From Melastoma dodecandrum (taxonomy: Eukaryota; Streptophyta; Magnoliopsida; Myrtales; Melastomataceae), in contig JARUPY010000085.1 in the NCBI GenBank assembly GCA_029817715.1, positions 4,402,001-4,466,000 of the forward strand: 64,000 nucleotides of DNA. The letters run 5' to 3'. The position numbers were made by a program, and so were the translations under genes. Under the pieces are notes generated by a model. That model was not told where the DNA came from. It did no database searches and saw only the letters and a program-made list of their open reading frames with translations. Positions within the stretch are counted from its first letter, which is position 1; every line of letters starts with the position of its first letter. Below are positions 51,627 through 61,844 of this stretch, one piece after another.

Positions 51627-54324
51627 ATGGACCGCGTCCACGACGGAGAGCCCTCCCTCGACGATGCCGACAACCACCACCACTACGTCGACGACGACAA
51701 TGTCAACGACCACCATCACCACCACCTCGACGACTTCGACAGGTCCCAGCCCCTCTCCGGCGACGGCGCTAGCCCTGGGTAAATCCCCCCTTTCCACTAT
51801 CCGTCTTCCTTTCCCATTTCGATTCTCTCTGTTTTCAACGTTGATGAGCTCTCGACGCGGTTGCAAATTGGGGTTTTTATTGCTACGTGCCCTAATTTTT
51901 TTAGGTATGCGTTCTTATAGGAAGGGAAATCGTTTCCTCATGAAATTTTCGTTGTTCTGCGGGTCTCGTGTTTTAATTTCTGCTTTGATTGGATCTCGCG
52001 ACCTGCTATCTGGAAGAATTCGGAGTCGTGTTTAGTGTTTTTATGTAGTGGGGAGAGAACTGTTTCTTCCTTGGCTTAGGTTAGCTCGCCATGGAGATAT
52101 TGGTTGTTTACTTTGATGCAGGGCAGGTATGGTGTACGAGAACTTTCTGGTTGCTTTCGGACTTTGTGAATTAGGCTATTTTACGTAGTTATGTGTTGGA
52201 TTAGAAGTTTCAATGGTGATTTGATTACTCTAGTGTAAATTTAATTTGCAGAAAGATATTTATAGGAGGTTTAGCCAGAGAGACGACTACTGGTTAGTTA
52301 TTGTTTGGATTACAATTATTGTTTTACAGCTCTATTTGTAAAGTGAAGAGCACTACTTAATTCTGGCCTTTTGCTTTGCCTGTTTTGCAGCTCAATTCGT
52401 CAAGTACTTTGGTCAGTATGGAGAGATAACGGACTCTGTTATAATGAAGGACAGGAAGACCGGGCACCCTCGTGGATTTGGCTTTGTGACGTATGCCGAC
52501 CCTTCTGTTGTTGACAAAGTTATTGAAGAGACTCATATTATCAATGGGAAGCAAGTAAGCTGAGGCTAATGGAATTCTTTATTCTTCTTTTTAAAGATAG
52601 TCATCCCCACATTCTGGGATAGAGGCTTGATTGTTGTTGTTATGGTTTCCACCTAGTAATATGGTTGCTGACTGGGCTGTGTTATTTGGTTGTATTGTGC
52701 TGTCTAGGTTGAGATTAAGAGGACAATTCCCAAAGGTGCTGCTGGCTCCAAAGACTTAAAGACTAAGAAGATTTTTGTGGGCGGAATCCCCACAAATGTG
52801 ACCGAAGGTACGACACTATGAGTGGCAAACTGATAAGATCCGACATCCGAAATTCAATAGTGCTATGTGGACTTAGAACTGCTTTTTCTCTATAACAGAT
52901 GAGTTCAAGGAATTTTTCAGTCAGTTTGGAGAGGTTAAGGAACATCAAATAATGAGAGACCATTCCACCAATCGTTCTCGTGGATTTGGGTTTATTACTT
53001 TTGAATCTGAGCAAGTGGTGGATGATCTTTTGGACAAGGGGAACAGGATAGATCTGGCTGGAGCACAGGTGAGCATCTCTGCGACACTGAATCTTTAGGA
53101 CAATTGAAATAGTTTCAGTTGTGCTGGCAATTTCTTTGTCTTCTCTTGGCTATTTTAAATATTGGTCATAGGTCAGGTGTCATGTGTCATCAATATACTA
53201 TCCCTCGATGAGCAGAGTACCCACCAGCTAATGCTGAATTGGGAAAGGTTTATGTATCTTATCTTGGACAAGGTTGCTTCTACTTCGTGAATAAGAAGTC
53301 TTTAAAAGAGTGATCATGCCGTTGTTCTTAGATTAATACTTATTTGCAAATCCATTAATCCATAGACATGAAGTCAACATTGCATTGACTGCAGTCAATC
53401 TGCATCCAAAGTAGAGCATTGTTCCATGAATGTATAGTTTTTCCAAAAAGTGATGGGTCGATGGCATGTTGCTTCCTTTTAGTATAAGTTGACTTTTAGG
53501 TTCTTAGGACCTTTGGCGTGTGATTTGCACTTGATATATGATCGTGATTCATAACAGTTAACGTGTTCACAAATATCTTATCATGCAAAGGTTTAATACT
53601 TCCCCTCTGTTCTGATAAATTGCAATGATTTCCATGAATATATATTCATTATTGATTTGCAAAATCTTCCTCACCTGTTGAACCTCGATTCTATCAGGTT
53701 GAGATTAAGAAGGCTGAGCCAAAGAGGCCAAATCCTCCACCTGCTCCCTCTAAACGATATTCAGACTCAAGAAATTCATATGGTGGAGGCTTTCGTGATT
53801 CATATGGCGGATACGGAGGTGGTGGGGGTGGGGCTTATGGGGGATACAGGTCTGGTGGAGCCTATGGTGGAAGAGCTGGTGGCTATGGTGGGTACGGGGC
53901 AGGCGAATATGGTGGATATGGAGGATATGGCGGTGGAGGCGGTATGGGGCCTTATAGGGGAGATCCATTGATGACTTATGCGGGACGTTATGGTGGAGGT
54001 TATGGGGAAGGTATGAATAGAGGATACGACTTTGGCGGTGGTAATTATGGTGGCCCTGGGGAGAGTTATGGCGGGTATGGTGGCGGCGGAGGTTATGGTG
54101 GGGGTGGCGGTTATGGTGGCGGCGGCGGATACAGTGGTGGTGGTGGGTATGGGGGAGGTGGCTATGGCGGCGGCGGCGGCAGCTATGATGCTGGCTTTGG
54201 AGGTGGCTATGGTGCTGGTGTTGGTGGTGGTGGAAGCAGTGGCGGCGGTGGAAGCGGTTTCTACGGGAGCAGAGGAGGGTATGGCGGTGCTGGTAGCAGC
54301 CGATATCATCCATATGGAAGGTAG
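51627..54324 (+). CDS. Glycine-rich RNA-binding protein with two RRMs (hnRNP A/B or Musashi-like)
   Basis: Six exons: 51627-51778, 52252-52292, 52391-52554, 52708-52807, 52899-53068 and 53698-54324 (417 residues, all phases consistent). The N terminus is Asp/His-rich (DDDNVNDHHHHHLDDFD). RRM1 has RNP2 KIFIGGL and RNP1 RGFGFVTY. RRM2 has KIFVGGI and RGFGFITF. The sequences TDSVIMKDRKTGHPRGFGF and KEHQIMRDHSTNRSRGFGF are typical of plant hnRNP-like proteins. From about residue 230 the tail is Gly/Tyr-rich (SYGGYGGGGGYGGGGGY repeats) and ends YHPYGR, a low-complexity domain suited to condensate formation. It likely binds pre-mRNA in the nucleus. The last intron is about 630 bases and shows no element. 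Confidence 0.93.
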
Positions 54325-57146
54325 AGATGACCTTACTACTAAATGGGACTCCTCAAGATAAAAGGTGTAGGGAGGGGGGGGGGCAAAATGTGATTTTTCC
54401 TCTCATGATGTAGCAGTAAGCCTTTTGTAGCTATTTGTGGTGGTGGTGGCTGTCTGGCTGAGTTGCTGGCTAGGCCCCTGGCCGCTTATCTCGAAATAGT
54501 TGTCCGTGGGCTTAGATTCCCCAGATGTGTTGGATGACTTGGGATGTTCATTTCTCTAGACTTAGGAAAACTTTTTCCTCGAGTGTGGTGGATACTGCTT
54601 GTTTTTACTGGGGAATGGGGTACTTTAAGGTGCTATCCATCCCGTCTGTCTGGGTTTGAGTCCAATCCTACCTAATCTCAAAGAAACTGCAGGGTTGGAG
54701 CAAGCCATTGCGCTTGTTGGTGAAACCTTCCTTGGGGAGGTGCAAATAAGTGGATTGTTCCCATTTTTATTTAAATAATAAAATCAATAATGGAATTTTG
54801 AATTGAGGGCCAAAACATCTCGAACCTCTATTCCTCCCCTTATTATTATTATTATAACTTTATAATATTTGTGGGCTTTGGGATGGGGGGACACCCCAAT
54901 AAAGATGTATGTGTTTTTTTTTAATTATATATTTGTGGGCTGTCCTGTCCCTACCAATTAAAAGGGGGGCTTTTTTGGGTGTCCCTCCCTAAACTTTTAA
55001 AAACTATACAAACACACACAAATATATTATAAATAGTTCATGGCCACTATAAAAATAAATAAGTTGTTATTGGTCCTCATTTTTTGGGGGTAAGATTCTT
55101 TAATTTTACAATTTCTGGAAAAGTAAAATTATAAAAGACCTTTACCAAATATAAAGGGTGGGAAAATTGATTTTAGTTTGTCCTAGGTGGGCATATTATT
55201 GATAATTTTATTATTCCAAAGGCTGTGACTGTGGGAGTGAGTGCTGTGTCTGTGTTGTCGAATTTGGATCATATTTTGCTCCCCCCCCAAATTCCACGTG
55301 TCTAGAACTACGAAACCTACTAATTCTCCCATTTCACTTTCTTTTTGGCATGCTGCCATGTGTTTACTACGAGGGAATCATGTCCATCTTTCCCACTTTC
55401 CGAGGAGGAAAAGAACATTGGGGGAGTGGCGGACACATGACCCTTTGCCACTCTTGGATGAAGGCACTACATGTCAAAAGGGGTCAGACAGACATTCATT
55501 CGAAAAGTTTCACCTGGTTTTGTAAAAACAAGCAATTCTCTTTCCTTTCCCCTTCCCTTTTCTTTTCTCTTCTCAAAATTCGGGTACAAGCAATTCTTTT
55601 TATTTTTTATTTTTTGTAGATCGATTTCAGTTCTTTGCAGTCGCTTCAGATTGGGTTTTGGGATTTCTTTTGCGAATTCTCTTAAATTGCTCACTTCGAC
55701 GTGCCACGCCACAGCCATGTTTGTGTTCTTTCCTTTTTTATCTGGTGTTCTATTCTTAGATTTTATATACTTAATGACGATGGAAGCTAAGCTTCCACCC
55801 TTGCCGGGGGAATCCCCGTCATTTCATTTTTGTCATGGCCTGAATGTTTTGGTAGCATCGATTTTCTTGTTACCCGCAAATTCCTCCGTTATTCGGCGTT
55901 TGGGGACTTCTTGTCTGTCTCCCCATCTTCAGGAGTTTTCTGAGGATAAGTTCGTCTTCTTGAGAAATTTACTAATACCAGGCGGAGAAAGTGTCGCCAT
56001 CTTGGTTTTCTCGGTGTCACCTCACCTGTTGTCTATTTCTCTCTGTCACCTTCGGTTCTATGGTTTTCTATCATTTGTCAAACAATGTTCGTTTGTTTAT
56101 AATTTTCTGTTGAAGAATTTATTTATATATTTCTTGTATATTTATATAATAGAATCACAATATCCATCGGTTTCGTTAAAAATATTTGAATCAGGATCGC
56201 TCTGGCCCTGGTTTTTGTCGTCTCGGTCGCTTTCTGCTGTCTTTCCACAGATGCCGCGCCGGATACCGGAATAGTCCACTATTCGTGCTCCGGTTCCAGC
56301 ATTTAAACGCCAACGTTCACGACAGTTGATTCATGTGCATATATAAGATGTACATGCTAAGATAGGCCTAATGCAACTTCTGTTTCTAGAAAATAATACT
56401 CTTGTAAAGCATTCTATGTACATGATCTTTGTCATCGTCTCCTCATGGAAGCCGGTGGACTAACTCACATTATTCTCGGCATTTGAAATTCCTCATAAAT
56501 ATGTGCCCTCCCAGTGTTGATTTTTATTATTTATTGAGCGTGCGTAGCGTGGGAGAACTCCTTGAATAATGATCAAAAGACGTTGGGCGATCTCCAAACT
56601 CCATTGCTCAGTTGGAGATGTTCTGACGTGTTGCGGTACCTTGGGATTTTCCAGACAGCTCCTGCACAAGAGCAGCAGCATGGGCACCAACCGTGACCTG
56701 TGGACACACATGGTAGACGATGGTACTCAACTGTCTGGTGTGAAAGCAGGAAATTAAGATTTGAGCACTGCCTCGCCTTCTCTGCCGGCTTGTCTAGTGT
56801 CCCACAGCGCCCAATCAATACCAGAAGGCAGGACACACTGCCAGAGGTAACAATCAGCGGGACTATCTGGCACAACGATGACAAGTTACGGATTATCAAC
56901 AAGACAATGAGTACTGCTTGCTCACTATGATACAAGAGAGATGCTAGTCCCTGCCTGACATTGAGGAAATGTGTCGGGAGTTCAACATACCCGGACAACG
57001 TGCAATGAGCAGTTTGTTCTCTGTGGAGAATCCCATGACGTAATTGTGACGGAGATCAATGAGTTGTTCCATGATGCATATCTTTTTACATCATTCAATC
57101 ACGAACTTGGAGTAGCTTCTGTTATTTATGGTTGAGGACATTGGAA
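54325..57146. other. Intergenic between convergent RRM and PPR genes
   Basis: The first roughly 450 bases hold the RRM gene's 3' untranslated region. Then follow AT-rich sequence and pyrimidine-rich sequence near 55530-55620. A minus-strand segment near 56720-56600 could be an exon: an acceptor CCACAG precedes VTVGAHAAALVQELSGKSQ and a stop. I find no family and no further exon, so it is only noted. A 267-codon plus-strand frame (55471-56274) is rich in Phe, Ser and Leu and looks like noise. Confidence 0.4.
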
Positions 57147-59162
57147 TTATCTGGCCACCTCAACTAGACTTTGTCCGGTCATCTTGTTCAACTTCCTCAA
57201 CTTAATCGTACTTCGAAGATTCGCCATATCCTCCCATCTCCCATATGCAGCATATATGTTTGAGAGCAATATATAATAACCGGCATGATCCTGATTTTGA
57301 CGCAGGAGATTCTCTGCAGCAAACTCCCCTACCTCAATATTGTCATGAACTCTGCTTGCACCGAGGAGTGCTGCCCAGACATCGGAACCCAGAGGGGTTT
57401 CGGTTTGTATTCCCTGGATGACAGCTAAAGCCCTTCCTAAGTCTCCCATCCGACCAAGAAGATCAACCACGACAGCGTAGTGCTTGGAATCAGGCCTCAG
57501 CCGATATTGGTGCATCAACTGGAAAACCTTGAGACCCTCATCTATTAAGCCGGAATGACTGCAGGCAGATAATACAGAAAGGAAGGTCACGTCGTTGGGC
57601 TTGACTGAGGGATCGAGTATCATCTGTTGAAATGTATCATGAGCTTCTCTTCCAAGCCCGTGCATTCCGTAACCTGCAATCATCGAGCTCCAGACAACGA
57701 CATCCTTTTTGCAGACTTCGTGGAATACTTTTGAGGAAAAATCCAAGTTACCACATTTGGAGTATAGTTCTATCAGGGAAGCTCCAACATAAGGATTACT
57801 GAGGAAGCCACTTCTAATTAAGAAACCGTGGAGGCAGGTGGCTTGCTTGAGAACCCCGAGCTCTGAACAAGCCACAAGAATCTTGACCATAGCCACGGCA
57901 TCGGGCTGAATTCCACTAGCTAGCATTTCGCAGAAAATACTAAGCGACTCAGATGCCATCTTATTGTCCGTGAAGCCGGTCAATAAAGCAACCCAAGCCA
58001 CAACGTCCTTATCAGGTATTCTTTGGAAAACATCCATTGCTTCCTTTGGCGACTTGTTCTTCATGTACATATCAATGAGAGCAGTTGACACGGAAACATT
58101 TTGGTCCGAAAACTTTCTCCAAACAAGTTCATGTATTGTCTTACCCTGTTCCAAATATCCACCTGCGGCACAAGCCTGGAGGGCACTAATCACTGTAACT
58201 ACGTTCGGGTCAAAACCCCTTTGAACCATCTCATTGTATAGAGACAAGGCTTCATCTGGGTGTCCATATTGAGCACAACAGGCAATTATTGAGCTCCACG
58301 ATATGACATCCCTGGCCGGCATAGTCCTAAACAGATGTAGACCATTTCGTAGAAAGCCCGCCTTTGCATACAAGTTCAACAATGAATTCATCAAGGATAA
58401 GGAATCGTCATAGCCCTTTCTGACCGCATAACCATGCAATGACCTCCCAAGCTTAAGATCAAACAATTGCGAGCATGCAGAAGCAACACTGACAAACGTC
58501 GCCTGATCAGGAACTAATCCCTGGACTGAAATCATCTCAGCGAAGATCCCCAACGCTTCATCGGGACGTCCATTCTGCACATACCCCGTAATCATACAAG
58601 TCCACATCACGACATCTGGATCATGAAAGTCCCTAAACACGTTCCGAGCACTGCACGAATCGCCGGTCTTCATATAAAACTCAACCAAGCCGGAACCCAC
58701 GAACTGATTCCCTTCAAAACCCTCATTCCTCCGAACAAACCCATGAATCATCCTCCCATAGTCCCAGAGCCGCAGCTCCGCGCAGGCCTTAAGCGCCTTA
58801 GGAATAGTGAACCCGTCTGGCTTTTCCTCTCCGCCACAAACCATCTGCCCGAACAGGCGGAGGGCCTCCTCGTGGCGATTATCGTAACAATAGCCCTTGA
58901 GCAGGGTGTTCCATAGGCGAGCGTTCCTGTCCGGAATTTCGTCGAACAGCTTTCGGGCATCGTCCAGCGATGCACGCTCCCCGTAGCCCCGGCAGAGCCT
59001 GGCGACGTAGCGATCGTCGTGGAGGAGCGATGATTTGAGGAGGTGAGCATGCAACTGGGACACGGATTTCGCATTCTCGCAGCATTGTATCAATCGGATC
59101 CACACCTCTTTCCTTAACATTTGCCGTTTGAAAAACACAAAGGAACGAAATTTAATTATCAT
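57147..59162 (-). CDS. PLS-class pentatricopeptide repeat protein
   Basis: An intact, intronless frame of 671 residues, or 657 if translation starts at the second Met (59120, MLRKEVWIRLIQCC). Tandem PPR motifs fill the protein: ARKLFDEIPDRNARLWNTLLK, VVMWTCMITGYVQNGRPDEAL, DVISWSSIIACCAQYGHPDEA, VVAWVALLTGF, VVVWSSMIAGYGMHG and VTFLSVLSACSHSGLIDEGLK. The alternating lengths mark the PLS subfamily. The C terminus has an E-type domain (DVWAALLGASRVHDNIEVGEFAAENLL, YYILLSNIYAAYGRWEDMANLR) and stops without a DYW domain. Such proteins bind organellar RNA and often specify C-to-U editing sites. The target organelle is not clear from the N terminus. It contrasts with the decayed PPR-DYW copy at 1.4-3.1 kb. 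Confidence 0.93.
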   Translation of the reverse strand: MIIKFRSFVFFKRQMLRKEVWIRLIQCCENAKSVSQLHAHLLKSSLLHDDRYVARLCRGYGERASLDDARKLFDEIPDRNARLWNTLLKGYCYDNRHEEALRLFGQMVCGGEEKPDGFTIPKALKACAELRLWDYGRMIHGFVRRNEGFEGNQFVGSGLVEFYMKTGDSCSARNVFRDFHDPDVVMWTCMITGYVQNGRPDEALGIFAEMISVQGLVPDQATFVSVASACSQLFDLKLGRSLHGYAVRKGYDDSLSLMNSLLNLYAKAGFLRNGLHLFRTMPARDVISWSSIIACCAQYGHPDEALSLYNEMVQRGFDPNVVTVISALQACAAGGYLEQGKTIHELVWRKFSDQNVSVSTALIDMYMKNKSPKEAMDVFQRIPDKDVVAWVALLTGFTDNKMASESLSIFCEMLASGIQPDAVAMVKILVACSELGVLKQATCLHGFLIRSGFLSNPYVGASLIELYSKCGNLDFSSKVFHEVCKKDVVVWSSMIAGYGMHGLGREAHDTFQQMILDPSVKPNDVTFLSVLSACSHSGLIDEGLKVFQLMHQYRLRPDSKHYAVVVDLLGRMGDLGRALAVIQGIQTETPLGSDVWAALLGASRVHDNIEVGEFAAENLLRQNQDHAGYYILLSNIYAAYGRWEDMANLRSTIKLRKLNKMTGQSLVEVAR

Positions 59163-61695
59163 GAAACGATTTCTCGCAAATTCTAATTATCATATCGATT
59201 ATTCCGTATTTTTACCTAAATAAATTTTAAAATAAAAAAAATTATCAATTTTTAAATAATTTTATATTGTGATTCTCTCAGCTCACTCTCTGTTTTTTAG
59301 CATTGTGGATTACAAAGCAGTATCACAAATTGGACATGATTAAAGAAAGCTCAGTTTAATTCGACACAAGAGTTAGTTTGTATACAAAGGTAACTAATAA
59401 ATACTCTTCTATGAACTTAAAATCTAAACCTCATAAATGTAAAAGACTCTTGCCATCAATATATTCAACCACATTCAGGTCATTCTTGTGTACGTGATAA
59501 ATACCGCCGCCAGCCTATCTCTGTCTTCACACTTCTTGAAGAGTCAAAATATTATCGAGCCTTGAGGACTGGACTACATGGGGCACATTCGTGAGTTGAG
59601 ATGAGTGATGGGCTTAATGCTTTGATGGCAAATGAAACATGGGAATCGCCTCTGGCATACACTCACATTTGCCGCACTCTCGCAATTACGCGAAGAACGA
59701 TAGCTCGTAAGTGTTTTCGCAGTAACGAACCAGCTATGAATTAATATTCTCGAGCGCTTCATGCCTCTGCTTCAGTTGAGCCCAACTATCCTCTGTTGTT
59801 TCGAAGAAAAACCTAGTAGACGCCTGTCGATTGATAAGTCCAAATTCAACTAGAGTTATTACGCGTCTTTTCCACAACCAAACACTAGTTTGTTCTTCTG
59901 TTAATTTCCGCAAAATTGTTGTAGCGGCTTAAAATTGTCCGCTCGATTGAGGAAGAACGACCATCACATATACAGTGACTCCATTAAAGACCTTTGGTTC
60001 GTGAGTAACTAAGCTACGGCCTGTTTCTTTTGTCTTTCTTTGCTGACAAAGCAAGCAACCCTTCTAATAACGTAAGCTTCGTCTTCGTACTCGTGAAACT
60101 CTCTCTCCACACCTCTTTGATACTTTTGCACCCGAGATATCCCGATCATGAGGTTAACGTCTTATATTGCATACATTAATGGACAATGTTCAGTCCCATC
60201 TCCACGAAATTCCTGCCGAGAGGGTTTCCAGGGAAGTCTTCGATGCACATGTCCGAAGCATTCTTTTCTTCTTCCGTTCTTTCTAAGAAAGTTCACATTC
60301 ATCAATACGAAGCTGTTTACGTGAATGAACGGGAGGCTTCCAAAGATTAAGGAGTGTCAGGATGTAGTAAAAGGGTTAATTTGAACCACGAATCGTGTTA
60401 GATCATCGATCCTCATAGAAGAAGCGATATGGCAGGCATGGCGTAGACTTAGCGACGAAATTTCGGAACTTCCGCTTTGCAATGTCGAGCTGACTTCACT
60501 GACCTTTTCTTTTGTGAAGATTAGTGTAGTTACTAAATAACAACATTTGGAAATCGAAACGATGCTAATCACTGTTTGTGAATACTTTTTACGTATTTGA
60601 ATCCAATATCTTGTAATCGAGGAATTATTAAACACAACACGTTATACGCCAGTACTTAAATACTTCGACTCGACAATTACTCATCTTTTTAAGCCAATGA
60701 ATTATTTATTTCAGTATATATTCCCATACTTGAGTATTTTAATTAGAATGTTTGAAGTGAAATTAAGAACGTGACAAGGAGAATTACGACATAAACTTAA
60801 TGTTTTGACCTATTCCCCATTGGTTGTGGAGAAATGCAATGTTGGAATCATAAGTGATCGCATCCCAGACGTTTCTCTCCAAAGGGTTCTTATCAAGAAA
60901 GTTCACATGCTTGTGCGAATGTGCACCGAAGACATCAAGAAATGGAGACGTGAAGACGAGGGAGGCGACCCTTGTCTTATGAAATCCCATCATTCTTCGC
61001 GGAGGGGGATCATCCCTCTCGACGTAAGCGATCTAACCTAAACTAACAACGGAGTTCTGGAACTTCGCTTAGGATCTTTGAGCTAATCTGTCGGACCTTC
61101 CTGCACGAAGAAGCAGACCTCGGCGGCTGCCCGTGACCGCAGCTTGGCAGCACGTTTAACTTTTTACTTAAAAGCCAAAAAGCCCAAGACCCTGTTTCGT
61201 CAGCCAAACCCTACCTCTTTGACGTGATATATGATGTTAATATTTATAATGAGATTCCATTAGATTTCGACCAAGCTCGAGGTTGGTGGATCAATCTTTT
61301 TCATTAGTTAATAAAGTTTTTTTGGTGGAGGGAGTGTCGGGGGGCAAAACCCTCAAAAACCGACAGCTTCCAAGCAAAAGAGTTCCTTTTCTTCTACCAA
61401 AAAAAAAAAAAACAGAGAATTCCTTTTCCCCTCGTCTCCTGGCTTGGGTCGCACGGTATGTCGTCACGAAATTACCGAAACCCCCCCCCCCCAAAAAAAA
61501 AAAAACCTCGGAAACTTTCCTCCAAACCGGACACTCCCCGAAGACCTCCCCACAGCTCCAGCTTCGGTCAACCGTCGGACCCACCCGAACCTGATTAAAA
61601 GGGGGAGGGCGGAGGAACCGCGTAACCGGACCTGTCCCTTCGGCCTCCCGAAGCCCGAGGCTCGTTTTCCCGCCCATGGCAAAATCGGCCGCGTC
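59163..61695. other. Intergenic, PPR promoter and SOG1-like upstream region
   Basis: About 2.5 kb. No coding region or complete element is recognised. Low-complexity features are an A14 run near 61400-61413 and a C12A13 run at 61481-61505. The part right of 61600 is GC-rich and leads into the SOG1-like promoter. Confidence 0.5.
61481..61505 (+). repeat. C12A13 homopolymer junction
   Basis: Twelve C directly followed by thirteen A, about 200 bases before the TATA box of the SOG1-like gene. Confidence 0.85.
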
Positions 61696-61706
61696 TCTAT
61701 AAATAC
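61696..61706 (+). promoter_or_regulatory. TATA box of the SOG1-like gene
   Basis: TCTATAAATAC lies about 140 bases upstream of the predicted ATG at 61845, which would place the transcript start near 61730 and the C15 tract in the leader. Inferred from motif and spacing. Confidence 0.6.
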
Positions 61707-61771
61707 GCACTCTCACTCCTCGGTCTTCCCTTCAGTTTGCTTAGCTCGGTGGAGTTCGTGGAGGAAGGCTG

Positions 61772-61786
61772 CCCCCCCCCCCCCCC
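61772..61786 (+). repeat. Poly(C)15 tract in the SOG1-like leader
   Basis: Fifteen C on the coding strand, 59-73 bases upstream of the start codon. This is the third such tract in the window. Confidence 0.9.
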
Positions 61787-61844
61787 GCCCAGAGGATAAG
61801 GTGGCGATCGCCCTCTCGACTCCGACTGTCGTTTGGTCCCCGAT

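Noticed and set aside
53750..54313. Long minus-strand frames opposite the glycine-rich tail
   Set aside because: They are mirror images of GGN-rich codons (His, Arg, Ser, Thr repeats) and have no independent support.
55471..56274. A 267-codon open frame on the plus strand
   Set aside because: Rich in Phe, Ser and Leu from pyrimidine-rich DNA, with no motif, no splice partner and no family resemblance.
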